Of a stretch of 64,000 bases of DNA, positions 12,103 to 19,508 are shown piece by piece. The stretch lies in NCBI RefSeq assembly GCF_016411865.1, contig NZ_JAEKJA010000002.1, positions 1 to 64,000 on the forward strand. Reading direction: 5' to 3'. The position numbers and the translations under genes were made by a program. How positions within the stretch are numbered: the stretch's first letter is position 1; every line of letters begins with the position of its first letter. The DNA is from Acuticoccus mangrovi (lineage in GTDB: Bacteria > Pseudomonadota > Alphaproteobacteria > Rhizobiales > Amorphaceae). The notes beneath the pieces were generated by a model, which was not told where the DNA came from, ran no database searches, and saw only the letters and a program-made list of their open reading frames with translations.

Positions 12103-12162
12103 AAGGGGTGAGGCGCGCGAGCGAGCGGGAGGCGCCGGGCGAACCCGACGCCCGTCGCGACG

Positions 12163-12942
12163 TCAGGACATGATGAGGCCGCCGTCGACGTTGATCGTCT
12201 GGCCGGTGATGTAGGCGGCGGCATCGGAGGCGAGGAAGGTCACGAGGCCGGCGACGTCCTCGCCGGTGCCGGCGCGGCCCATCGGAATGTTCTTCACCCA
12301 CTCGGCCATCAGTTCGCCGGGCTTATAGTCGCCGAGGAGCTTGCCCCAGGCGCTGTCGTTGTAGGCCCACATGTCGGTGTCGATGATGCCGGGGCAGATG
12401 GCGTTGACCGTGATGCCTTCCTTCGCCACCTCCTTGGCGAGGCTCTGGGTGAGGCCCATCACGCCGAACTTCGAGGCGGCGTAGTGGGGGGTGTAGATGA
12501 ACCCCTCGCGCGCCTGGCCCGAGGCGGTGTTGATGAGGCGGCCGCCGCGGCCCGCCTTGCGCATGCGGGCGATCGCTTCCTGGCAGGCGAGGAAGACGCC
12601 GGTGGTGTTCACCTCGAGCACCTTGCGCCATTCCGACTCGGTCAGCTCCTCCACCTTGGCGATGGTGATGATGCCGGCGTTCTGGAAGGCGATGTCGACG
12701 GGGCCGAAGGCCGCCTCGGCGGCGTCGAACAGGGCGGCGACCTCCGCCTTGCGGGTGACGTCGGCGGTGAAGCTCTTCGCTTTGCCGCCGGCGGCGACGA
12801 TCTTGTCGGCGACGGGGCTCGCGTCCTCGTTGGCGCTCACCATCACGCTGGCGCCCTCGCGGGCGAAGGCTTCGGCGACGGCCGCTCCGAGCCCCCGGCT
12901 GCCGCCGGTGATGACCACCGTCTTGTTGGCGAATCGCGTCAT
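12163..12942 (-). CDS. SDR-family NAD(P)-dependent oxidoreductase
   Basis: This 259-residue cytoplasmic dehydrogenase has the nucleotide-binding TGGSRGLG near residue 12, NAG near 90, a catalytic serine in NTASG, and Tyr-x-x-x-Lys in YAASK near 156. The start is supported by GGGAGGAATAGA before ATG. It follows the SorC-family regulator by 40 bases on the same strand, so it is probably part of the sugar or sugar-alcohol locus and oxidises a polyol or sugar. Its exact substrate cannot be inferred. Confidence 0.9.
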   Translation of the reverse strand: MTRFANKTVVITGGSRGLGAAVAEAFAREGASVMVSANEDASPVADKIVAAGGKAKSFTADVTRKAEVAALFDAAEAAFGPVDIAFQNAGIITIAKVEELTESEWRKVLEVNTTGVFLACQEAIARMRKAGRGGRLINTASGQAREGFIYTPHYAASKFGVMGLTQSLAKEVAKEGITVNAICPGIIDTDMWAYNDSAWGKLLGDYKPGELMAEWVKNIPMGRAGTGEDVAGLVTFLASDAAAYITGQTINVDGGLIMS

Positions 12943-12981
12943 TCTATTCCTCCCTTCGGGGTGTGGATCGGCACGGCCGCG

Positions 12982-13932
12982 TCAGTCGCTGAGGAGCGCC
13001 GCGGCGGTGTGGTTGTCGGTGACGAGCACGGTGAGGTAGCGGCCGAGCATCGCGGCGCGGATCGCCGCGACCTTCCGTAGCCCGCCCGCCACCGCGACGA
13101 TGCGCGGGATTCTCGCGAGCTCGGGAAGATCGATGCCGATGATGCGCCCGTCGATCGTGGAGCGGACCTGCCGTCCCTCGGCGTCGAAGAAGCGCAGCCC
13201 CATGTCGCCGACGGCGCCGAGCGCGGCGAGGGCGGCGCGCTCGGCGGGAGTGGGGCGATTGCCCGAGTCGGCGATCATCGGGGAGGGCTCCAGCGCACCG
13301 ATGCCGACGAGCGCCAGGGTGACGTCGGCGAACTGGGCGAGCGTCTCGCGCACATAGGGCTCGGCCATCAAGATGGCGCGCCCTTCGGCCGATCGGGTGA
13401 GGCCGGGGGCGGCGAGGAGATGGGGCGTCGCGCCGGTGATCTGGGCGAGGCGGATCGTTAGGTGATTGGCATGCTTTTCGACCGCCGGGTTGCCGGTGCC
13501 GCCGAGGAGCTGGATGACGCGGTCGGCCGGCGCCTGGGGCGGCTGCAGGTTGTCCACCATGCGTAGCAGCGAGGCGCTCCAGGAGGAGAGGCCGATCACC
13601 TCGTCGCGGGCGAGCGTGGTGCGCACATAGTGGGCAGCCGCGGCACCGAGGGCCGACAGGATCGAATCCTCGCTCGCCTCGTCGGCCTCCACCACCACCG
13701 CCTCGGCGAGGCCGTAGCGCTGCCGCAGCGCCGCTTCGAGATCGAAGAAGGTGCCGCGCGGCGTGTTGATGGTGATGCGGACGATGTCCTCTTCCTGGGC
13801 GCGCTTCAGGAGGCGAGAGACGGTCGCCTGCGAGACGTTCAACTCGCCCGAAATCGCCGACTGGGTGTGCCGCTCCTGGAAATAGAGCTGGGCGACGCGC
13901 GCCATCAGACGGAGGTCGTGCAGCTTGGCCAT
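12982..13932 (-). CDS. SorC/DeoR-family sugar-responsive transcriptional regulator
   Basis: The 316-residue protein combines an N-terminal helix-turn-helix (about 12-45, HTQSAISGELNVSQATVSRLLK) with a SorC-type sugar-binding domain carrying GLSSWSASL and QLLGGTGNP. Regulators of this family normally bind a phosphorylated sugar made by the pathway they control. It is divergent from the transketolase-kinase-transporter operon and shares a 130-base control region with it. The ATG at 13932 gives the usual N-terminus; a GTG at 13977 would add 15 residues. Confidence 0.9.
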   Translation of the reverse strand: MAKLHDLRLMARVAQLYFQERHTQSAISGELNVSQATVSRLLKRAQEEDIVRITINTPRGTFFDLEAALRQRYGLAEAVVVEADEASEDSILSALGAAAAHYVRTTLARDEVIGLSSWSASLLRMVDNLQPPQAPADRVIQLLGGTGNPAVEKHANHLTIRLAQITGATPHLLAAPGLTRSAEGRAILMAEPYVRETLAQFADVTLALVGIGALEPSPMIADSGNRPTPAERAALAALGAVGDMGLRFFDAEGRQVRSTIDGRIIGIDLPELARIPRIVAVAGGLRKVAAIRAAMLGRYLTVLVTDNHTAAALLSD

Positions 13933-13991
13933 CAGCCCGGCGTCCGGGGCCCGCGAGCGGGCGCTGTTGCAGTGCACAAGAAATTTGCCAC

Positions 13992-14020
13992 TTGACGCAA
14001 AATCCCGCAGATCTTAGCGT
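13992..14020 (+). promoter_or_regulatory. Candidate promoter of the split-transketolase operon
   Basis: TTGACG at 13992-13997 matches the sigma-70 -35 hexamer at five of six positions and lies 17 bases before TAGCGT at 14015-14020, a poor -10 match (three of six). The operator-like repeats begin at its downstream end, where a repressor would block transcription. Confidence 0.35.
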
Positions 14021-14052
14021 TGAATAACGATCCAGTATTGAATAAATATTCA
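14020..14052. promoter_or_regulatory. Operator-like repeats for the SorC-family regulator
   Basis: TTGAATAA occurs at 14020-14027 and again at 14038-14045, 18 bases apart. The second copy is part of a dyad, TGAATA and TATTCA around AA (14039-14052). This AT-rich cluster stands out in very GC-rich DNA, lies between the divergent regulator and the catabolic operon, and ends just before the ribosome-binding site AGGA of the transketolase gene. Confidence 0.5.
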
Positions 14053-14062
14053 GGACGCTCTC

Positions 14063-14920
14063 ATGTCAATAGCGCAGGCCCACCCGCCCGAGACCGGACC
14101 CGCCAATTTCGCGTTCCTGAACGCCGACGAGCTCGCCGCCGAGGCGAAGGTCGTGCGTCGCAACGTGCTCACCACCATCCAGGCGGCCGGCATCGGCCAT
14201 GTCGGCGGCGACATGTCGGTGACGGACATTCTCGTGACGCTGTTCTTCGGCGTCATGAAGCTCGACCCGGCGCACCCCGACATGGTGGACCGCGACCGCT
14301 TCATCCTCTCCAAGGGCCACTGCGCGGCCTCGCTCTATTCGGTGCTGGCGCGGCGCGGCTTCATCGAGGAGAGCGCGCTCGCAACCTTCGCGAAGCCCCT
14401 TTCGGCCCTCAACGGCCACCCGAACCGGCGCAAGGTGCCGGGGGTGGAGGCGAACACCGGCCCGCTCGGCCACGGCCTGCCGATCGCCGTCGGCACCGCC
14501 ATCGGCGCCGGCATCCGCGGGCTCGACTATCGCGCCTTCGTGGTGACCGGCGACGGCGAGCTCCAGGAGGGTTCCAACTGGGAGGCCGCGATGTACGCCG
14601 GCCACCGCAAGCTGTCGAACCTCACCGCCATCGTCGACCGCAACCGCCTGCAGCAGGGCGCCCGCACCGCCGACACCAACGAGCTCTCCCGCCTCGGCGA
14701 CAAGTTCGACGCGTTCGGCTGGGAGGTGCGCGAGATCGACGGCCACGACTACACCCAGCTGCTCGACGCGCTCGGCCGGCCGGGCGAGGGCAAGCCCGTG
14801 TTCGTGCTCGCCAACACCACCAAGGGTCGCGGCGTGTCGTTCATGGAGGACCGGGTGGAGTGGCACCACAAGGTGCCGAGCGACGCCGAGGTCGTCGAGG
14901 CGCTGAAGGAGCTCGCATAA
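14063..14920 (+). CDS. Transketolase, N-terminal subunit
   Basis: The 285-residue protein is the thiamine-diphosphate-binding half of a split transketolase. It contains GIGHVGGDMSVTDIL, the segment KGHCAASLY, and the ThDP/metal motif GDGELQEGSNWEA near residue 164 with an Asn-containing continuation (VDRNRLQQ). With the next gene it forms a two-subunit enzyme that moves two-carbon ketol units between sugar phosphates. Similar split enzymes occur in dedicated catabolic operons, including apulose-4-phosphate transketolase (AptA/AptB). The start follows AGGA at seven bases. Confidence 0.9.
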   Translation: MSIAQAHPPETGPANFAFLNADELAAEAKVVRRNVLTTIQAAGIGHVGGDMSVTDILVTLFFGVMKLDPAHPDMVDRDRFILSKGHCAASLYSVLARRGFIEESALATFAKPLSALNGHPNRRKVPGVEANTGPLGHGLPIAVGTAIGAGIRGLDYRAFVVTGDGELQEGSNWEAAMYAGHRKLSNLTAIVDRNRLQQGARTADTNELSRLGDKFDAFGWEVREIDGHDYTQLLDALGRPGEGKPVFVLANTTKGRGVSFMEDRVEWHHKVPSDAEVVEALKELA

Positions 14921-14921
14921 C

Positions 14922-15869
14922 ATGGCCGACACGATCGCGCTCGCCGAGACCTACGACTGTCGCAAGGCATTCGCCGAGGCGCTGCAGGATCTCGCGCGCC
15001 AGGACGGGCGGATCGTCGCCGTGTGCAACGATTCGGTCTCGTCCTCGAACCTCAAGGGGTTCCAGCAGGAATTTCCCGATCGCCTCGTCAATGTCGGCAT
15101 CGCCGAGCAGAACATGGTGGGCGTCGGGGCGGGTCTCGCGAACGCCGGGCTGATCCCCTTCGTCTGCTCCGCCTCGCCCTTCCTCACCGGCCGCTCGATG
15201 GAACAGGTGAAGGTCGACGCCGCCTACAACGGCTATCACATGGTATTGTGCGGCATGAGCCCCGGCATGGCCTATGGCGAGCTCGGCCCCACCCACCATT
15301 CGATCGAGGATCTCGCCTGGATGCGGGCGATCCACGACCTCACGGTGCTGGTGCCCGCCGACCCGTTCCAGACCGACGCCGCGGTGCGCTGGGCGGCGGC
15401 GACCGATGGGCCCGTCTTCATGCGCGTCGGCCGCTTCAAGGTGCCGGCGGTGTCGAAGGAAGGCGAGGGCTTCGAGGTCGGCCGCGCCGACGAGCTCGTC
15501 TCCGGCGACGACGTGGCGCTCATCGCCACCGGGACGCTCGTCTCGCGTGCCGTGGAGGCGGCGGAGATCCTGAAGGGAGAGGGCATTGCCGCCCGCGTCC
15601 TCAACATCTCCTCGCTCGCGCCGATCGATACCGCGGCGGTGATCCGTGCCGCCAAGGAGACCAAGGGGATCGTCACCGCCGAGGAAGGGGTGCCGAGCGG
15701 CGGTCTCGGCGGTGCGGTCGCCGAGATCGTGGTGCAGAGCCATCCCGCCAAGATGAAGATCCTCGGTGTCGACGAGTTCGCGCCGACGGGCGACGCGGCG
15801 TTCCTTCTCAATCACTTCGGCCTCAACGCCGAAGGCATTGCGAAGGCCGCCCGCGAGCTGGTGGCCTGA
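14922..15869 (+). CDS. Transketolase, C-terminal subunit
   Basis: The 315-residue protein contains the pyrimidine-binding and C-terminal domains of transketolase, including the catalytic-glutamate motif NVGIAEQNMVGVGAGLA near residue 57 and YGELGPTHHSIEDLAWMR near 112. It starts one base after the stop of the N-terminal subunit, so the two halves are certainly co-translated. The C-terminal domain (from about 195) has the ATGTLVSRAVEAAEIL pattern. See the upstream subunit for the likely pathway. Confidence 0.9.
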   Translation: MADTIALAETYDCRKAFAEALQDLARQDGRIVAVCNDSVSSSNLKGFQQEFPDRLVNVGIAEQNMVGVGAGLANAGLIPFVCSASPFLTGRSMEQVKVDAAYNGYHMVLCGMSPGMAYGELGPTHHSIEDLAWMRAIHDLTVLVPADPFQTDAAVRWAAATDGPVFMRVGRFKVPAVSKEGEGFEVGRADELVSGDDVALIATGTLVSRAVEAAEILKGEGIAARVLNISSLAPIDTAAVIRAAKETKGIVTAEEGVPSGGLGGAVAEIVVQSHPAKMKILGVDEFAPTGDAAFLLNHFGLNAEGIAKAARELVA

Positions 15870-15873
15870 CACT

Positions 15874-17418
15874 ATGGCGGCCGATCTCATCCTCGCGATC
15901 GACCAGGGCACATCCTCCACCAAGTGTCTGCTGGTCGGCTCCGACGGGGATGTCGTCGACAGCGCGACCGCGCCGCTCGCCGAGAGCTGCCCGCGGCCGG
16001 GCTGGGTGGAGCAGGACCCCGAAGGGGTGTGGCGCTCCGTCGCCGAGGCCGTCGCGGCGCTGATGGCGCGGCACGATCCGAAGCGCGTCGCCGCCGTGGG
16101 CCTCGCCAACCAGCGCGAGTCGCTTCTCCTCTGGGAGAAGGCGACGGGGGAGGCGATCTCGCCGCTTCTATCCTGGCAGGATCAGCGCACGGCCGATCTC
16201 GCCCATCGGATCGGCACCGCGCGAGTGCGCGAGCGGGTGCGCACCCTGTCGGGCCTGCCGCTCGACCCGATGTTCTCCGCCCTCAAGGCGCGCTGGCTGC
16301 TCGACGCCTACGATCCGGACCGGACCCGGTCGAAGGCCGGCGAGCTCGCGCTCGGGACCGTCGATTCGTGGCTTCTCGCCAAGCTCGGCGGCCGCCACGT
16401 CGTGGAGATCGGCAACGCCTCGCGCACCCAGCTCCTCGACACCGCCAACGGGGTGTGGTCGGAGGAGCTCGCCGACATCTTCGGCGTGCCGATGGCGGCG
16501 CTGCCCGAGGTGCTGCCCTCCACCGGGCCGTTCCCGGCGGTGACGGGGCTCGCCCCGCTCCTCGACGGGACGCCACTCCTCGCCGTCCTCGGCGATTCCC
16601 ACGCCGCGCTCTTCGGCCACGGCGTGCGCGCGCCGGGCGCCGTCAAGGCGACCTACGGCACCGGCTCCTCGGTCATGGGCCTGATCGGGCCGGCGACGGA
16701 GGAGTTCGACCGCGGCACCTGCCTCACCGTCGCCTGGCAGATCGAGGGGGCGCCGCCTTCGCTCGCCGCCGAAGGCAACATCCGTTCTTCGGGCTCCACC
16801 TTCCGCTGGCTCGCCGACGTCTTCGGCCTCTCCGTCGACGCCCTGATCGAGGAGGCGCTCGCTGCCGCCCCGAGCGGCGTGTCGCTGGTGCCCGCCTTCA
16901 ACGGCCTCGGGGCACCCTATTGGGACGACGGCGCGACGGCGCTGATCGCCGGCTTCAAGCTCGGCACTCCGCGCGCCGCGATCCTGCGGGCGGGGGTGGA
17001 ATCGATGCCGCACCAGGTCGCCGACGTGGTCGCCTCGGTGGAGCGCACCATGGGCGCGCGGGTGGAATCGCTCCACGCCGACGGCGGGCCGTCCACCAAC
17101 GACGGCCTGATGCAGCTCCAGGCCGACCTTGCCGGATGCGAGGTGGTCCGACCCAAGATCACCGCGCTGTCGGGCTACGGCGCGGCCCGTCTCGCCGGCG
17201 TCGCCGCCGGCATGTTCCCGCTCCTCGGTGGCAACGGCGTGGTGGAGCGCACCTTCACCCCGGCGCTTGCCGCCGACGCACGCGAGGCGCGGCGGGACGA
17301 GTGGCATGCGGCGGTCGCCCGCGCCACGAGCCCCGCCGCGACCGACTCACAATCTGAGACCGACTCACAATCCGAAACCACTCCGACACCGCGCGCCGTG
17401 CGCGTCGTCGGCGCCTGA
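15874..17418 (+). CDS. FGGY-family carbohydrate kinase, glycerol-kinase-like
   Basis: This 514-residue kinase phosphorylates a polyol or ketose imported by the neighbouring transporter. Motifs are DQGTSSTK near residue 8, GLANQRESLLLW, SWQDQRT, and the nucleotide-site block HADGGPSTNDGLMQLQADL near 407. These resemble glycerol kinase more than xylulokinase. The ATG at 15874 begins four bases after the transketolase stop; the frame upstream of it overlaps transketolase and is not used. The C-terminus ends with a duplicated TDSQSE hexapeptide and a short unconserved tail. Substrate is uncertain: candidates are a pentulose, a tetrulose or apulose. Confidence 0.88.
   Translation: MAADLILAIDQGTSSTKCLLVGSDGDVVDSATAPLAESCPRPGWVEQDPEGVWRSVAEAVAALMARHDPKRVAAVGLANQRESLLLWEKATGEAISPLLSWQDQRTADLAHRIGTARVRERVRTLSGLPLDPMFSALKARWLLDAYDPDRTRSKAGELALGTVDSWLLAKLGGRHVVEIGNASRTQLLDTANGVWSEELADIFGVPMAALPEVLPSTGPFPAVTGLAPLLDGTPLLAVLGDSHAALFGHGVRAPGAVKATYGTGSSVMGLIGPATEEFDRGTCLTVAWQIEGAPPSLAAEGNIRSSGSTFRWLADVFGLSVDALIEEALAAAPSGVSLVPAFNGLGAPYWDDGATALIAGFKLGTPRAAILRAGVESMPHQVADVVASVERTMGARVESLHADGGPSTNDGLMQLQADLAGCEVVRPKITALSGYGAARLAGVAAGMFPLLGGNGVVERTFTPALAADAREARRDEWHAAVARATSPAATDSQSETDSQSETTPTPRAVRVVGA
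17341..17376 (+). repeat. 18-bp tandem duplication in the kinase C-terminus
   Basis: Two adjacent 18-base copies (17341-17358 and 17359-17376) differ at two positions and encode TDSQSE twice, just before the end of the FGGY kinase. The unit is more AT-rich than its surroundings and lies outside the conserved kinase fold. Confidence 0.75.
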
Positions 17419-17435
17419 CGTCCCTGGGGGAATTC

Positions 17436-18422
17436 ATGACGACCGAGGCCGCCAGCACCACGCCGGAACGCTCCAGCCGTCCCTTCCGCCTCGCCTTCGA
17501 CGGCGGCGTGCTCGGCCCGCTCGTCGGGCTGGTGCTCCTGTGCGTCGGCTTCTCGTTCGCGTCCGAATATTTCCTGTCGGTGCGCAACGCCATCAACATC
17601 CTCGATCAGGTGACGGTGCTCGGCATCCTCGCCATCGGCATGACGCTCGTCATCATCATCGGCGGCATCGACCTGTCGGTCGGCTCCGTGCTCGCCTTCT
17701 CGATGATGATGATGGGCTGGCTCTACCAGTTCGGCGGGGTGCCGCTGCCCATCGCCATGGTGCTCGGCATCCTGACGGGCGCCGCCTGCGGCCTGGTCTC
17801 CGGATGCCTCATCACCTTCGCCAAGCTGCCCGCCTTCATCGCGACCCTCGCGATCATGTCGATCGCCCGCGGTCTCGCCAACATCCTCACCGACGGGCGC
17901 CAGGTGGTGGGCTATCCGGACTGGTTCACCAATCTCGCCACGGTGCGCCATTTCGGCTTCCTGTCGGTGACGGTGGCGCTGTTCATCGTGCTGATGGTGA
18001 TCGCCGGCATCTTCCTGCGCTACCGGGCGACGGGGCGGAACCTCTTCGCCATCGGCGGCAGCGCCGAGGTGGCGCGCCTCGCCGGCATCGACGTGCGCAA
18101 GTACACGCTCGTCACCTACACCATCGCCGGCGCGCTCGCCGGCGTCGCGGCGGTGACGCTCGCCGCCCGCCTCAACTCCTCGCAGCCCTCCGCCGGTCTC
18201 GGCATCGAGCTCGACACCATCGCGGCCGTCGTCATCGGCGGCGCGAGCCTCGTCGGCGGCGTCGGCTCCATCGCCGGCACGCTCATCGGCGTGCTGATCA
18301 TCGGCGTCTTGCGCAACGGCCTCAACCTCGTCGGCGTCTCGCCCTTCTTCCAGATGGTCGTGATCGGCGCCGTGATCGCGCTCGCCGTCGCCTTCGACAC
18401 GATGAGCCGCAACAAGAACTGA
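17436..18422 (+). CDS. Sugar ABC transporter permease, RbsC type
   Basis: The 328-residue inner-membrane protein has eight to ten hydrophobic segments and the family signature GGIDLSVGSVLAF near residue 76, plus GGASLVGGVGSIAGTLIGVL near 270. It forms the channel of a ribose-type importer. RbsC-like permeases usually work as homodimers, consistent with a single permease gene here. GGGGGAATTC precedes the ATG. Confidence 0.93.
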   Translation: MTTEAASTTPERSSRPFRLAFDGGVLGPLVGLVLLCVGFSFASEYFLSVRNAINILDQVTVLGILAIGMTLVIIIGGIDLSVGSVLAFSMMMMGWLYQFGGVPLPIAMVLGILTGAACGLVSGCLITFAKLPAFIATLAIMSIARGLANILTDGRQVVGYPDWFTNLATVRHFGFLSVTVALFIVLMVIAGIFLRYRATGRNLFAIGGSAEVARLAGIDVRKYTLVTYTIAGALAGVAAVTLAARLNSSQPSAGLGIELDTIAAVVIGGASLVGGVGSIAGTLIGVLIIGVLRNGLNLVGVSPFFQMVVIGAVIALAVAFDTMSRNKN

Positions 18423-18451
18423 TCCCGCGACGGCCCGACGGCCGCGGGATC
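18421..18451 (+). other. Intercistronic stem-loop before the binding-protein gene
   Basis: GATCCCG (18421-18427) pairs with CGGGATC (18445-18451), and inside it CGGCC (18431-18435) pairs with GGCCG (18440-18444), leaving a three-base bulge. No T run follows. Such structures between transporter genes commonly protect an mRNA end or mark a processing site. Confidence 0.5.
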
Positions 18452-18482
18452 TTCCAGAAACTGAGCATCCAGGGAGGATCAC

Positions 18483-19415
18483 ATGCTCAAATCCACTCGC
18501 ATCGCTTTCGCCGGTGCCGTGATGGCCGGCACCATGGCCATCGGCGCCGCCCAGGCCCAGGACGACCTCACGGTCGGCCTCGCCGTGGCCAACCTGCAGG
18601 CCGACTTCTTCAACCAGATCAAGCAGTCGGTGGAGAAGGAAGGCGACAAGCTCGGCGTCGAGATCATCACCGTGGATGCCGGCGGCGACTCCGCCCGCCA
18701 GGTGAGCCAGATCCAGGACCTCATCACCCGCGACGTCGACGCCATCATCTATATTCCGGCCGGCGCCACCGCCGCCTCGGTGCCGGTGAAGGCCGCCCGC
18801 GAGGCCGGCATCCCCGTCGTCGCCGTGGACCGCAACCCGCCGGACGCGCCGGGTGACACCTTCATCGCCACCGACAGCGTCGCCGCCGCCGAGACCCTCG
18901 GCAACTGGGTGTGCAAGCAGACCGGCGGCAAGGGCCGGCTCGCCGAGATCCAGGGCCAGATCGGCACCACGCCGCAGATCGACCGCGACGAGGGCTTCGA
19001 CAAGGCGCTCGCCAACTGCGCCGGCATCGAGCGCGTGGCCCAGCAGGCCTCGAACATGTGGATGCAGGACGAGGGCTTCAACATCGCCCAGGCGATGATC
19101 CAGCGCGATCCTGGCATCACCGTCTTCTGGGGTCAGGCCGACGCACTCGCCCTCGGCGCCGCCCAGGCCGCCAAGGTCGGCAACCTCGGCGACGTCATCG
19201 TGGTGGGCTTCGACGGCGACGTCGCGGGCCTCGAGGCGGTCAAGTCCGGCACCCTCGACGCCACCATGACGCAGCAGACCCAGCTGATGGGCCGCATGGC
19301 GCTCGCCTCGGCGATCAAGCTCGCCAACGGCGAGGAGGTTCCCGCCGAGCAGCTCCAGGAAGCGACCCTCACCACCGCCGACAATGTCGAGCCGTTCCTG
19401 AAGGAACATCCCTGA
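18483..19415 (+). CDS. Sugar ABC transporter substrate-binding protein, RbsB type
   Basis: The 310-residue periplasmic protein starts with a signal peptide cut near AAQAQ (about residue 22) and continues as a type I periplasmic binding fold: GLAVANLQADFFNQIKQS, the segment ARQVSQIQDLITRDVDAIIY, and VDRNPP. It delivers a sugar or sugar alcohol to the RbsA/RbsC-type transporter. The start is preceded by GGGAGGATCAC. Hairpins flank the gene on both sides, which would fit differential expression of the binding protein relative to its partners. Confidence 0.93.
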   Translation: MLKSTRIAFAGAVMAGTMAIGAAQAQDDLTVGLAVANLQADFFNQIKQSVEKEGDKLGVEIITVDAGGDSARQVSQIQDLITRDVDAIIYIPAGATAASVPVKAAREAGIPVVAVDRNPPDAPGDTFIATDSVAAAETLGNWVCKQTGGKGRLAEIQGQIGTTPQIDRDEGFDKALANCAGIERVAQQASNMWMQDEGFNIAQAMIQRDPGITVFWGQADALALGAAQAAKVGNLGDVIVVGFDGDVAGLEAVKSGTLDATMTQQTQLMGRMALASAIKLANGEEVPAEQLQEATLTTADNVEPFLKEHP

Positions 19416-19422
19416 TCGACAC

Positions 19423-19471
19423 CGGCGGGCGGGACGAAATTCCCGCCCGCCGTCCCCCGGCCGCGGCCGGG
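19423..19471 (+). other. Tandem stem-loops after the binding-protein gene
   Basis: A perfect 12-bp stem (19423-19434 with 19441-19452, loop CGAAAT) begins a few bases after the stop codon, followed by a short second stem-loop (19456-19471). Neither is followed by a T run, so they more probably stabilise the upstream mRNA or partly attenuate the downstream ATPase gene than end transcription. Confidence 0.6.
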
Positions 19472-19508
19472 TGAGGATCGCAACGCCATCTCGCAAGAAA
19501 GGGCCACC

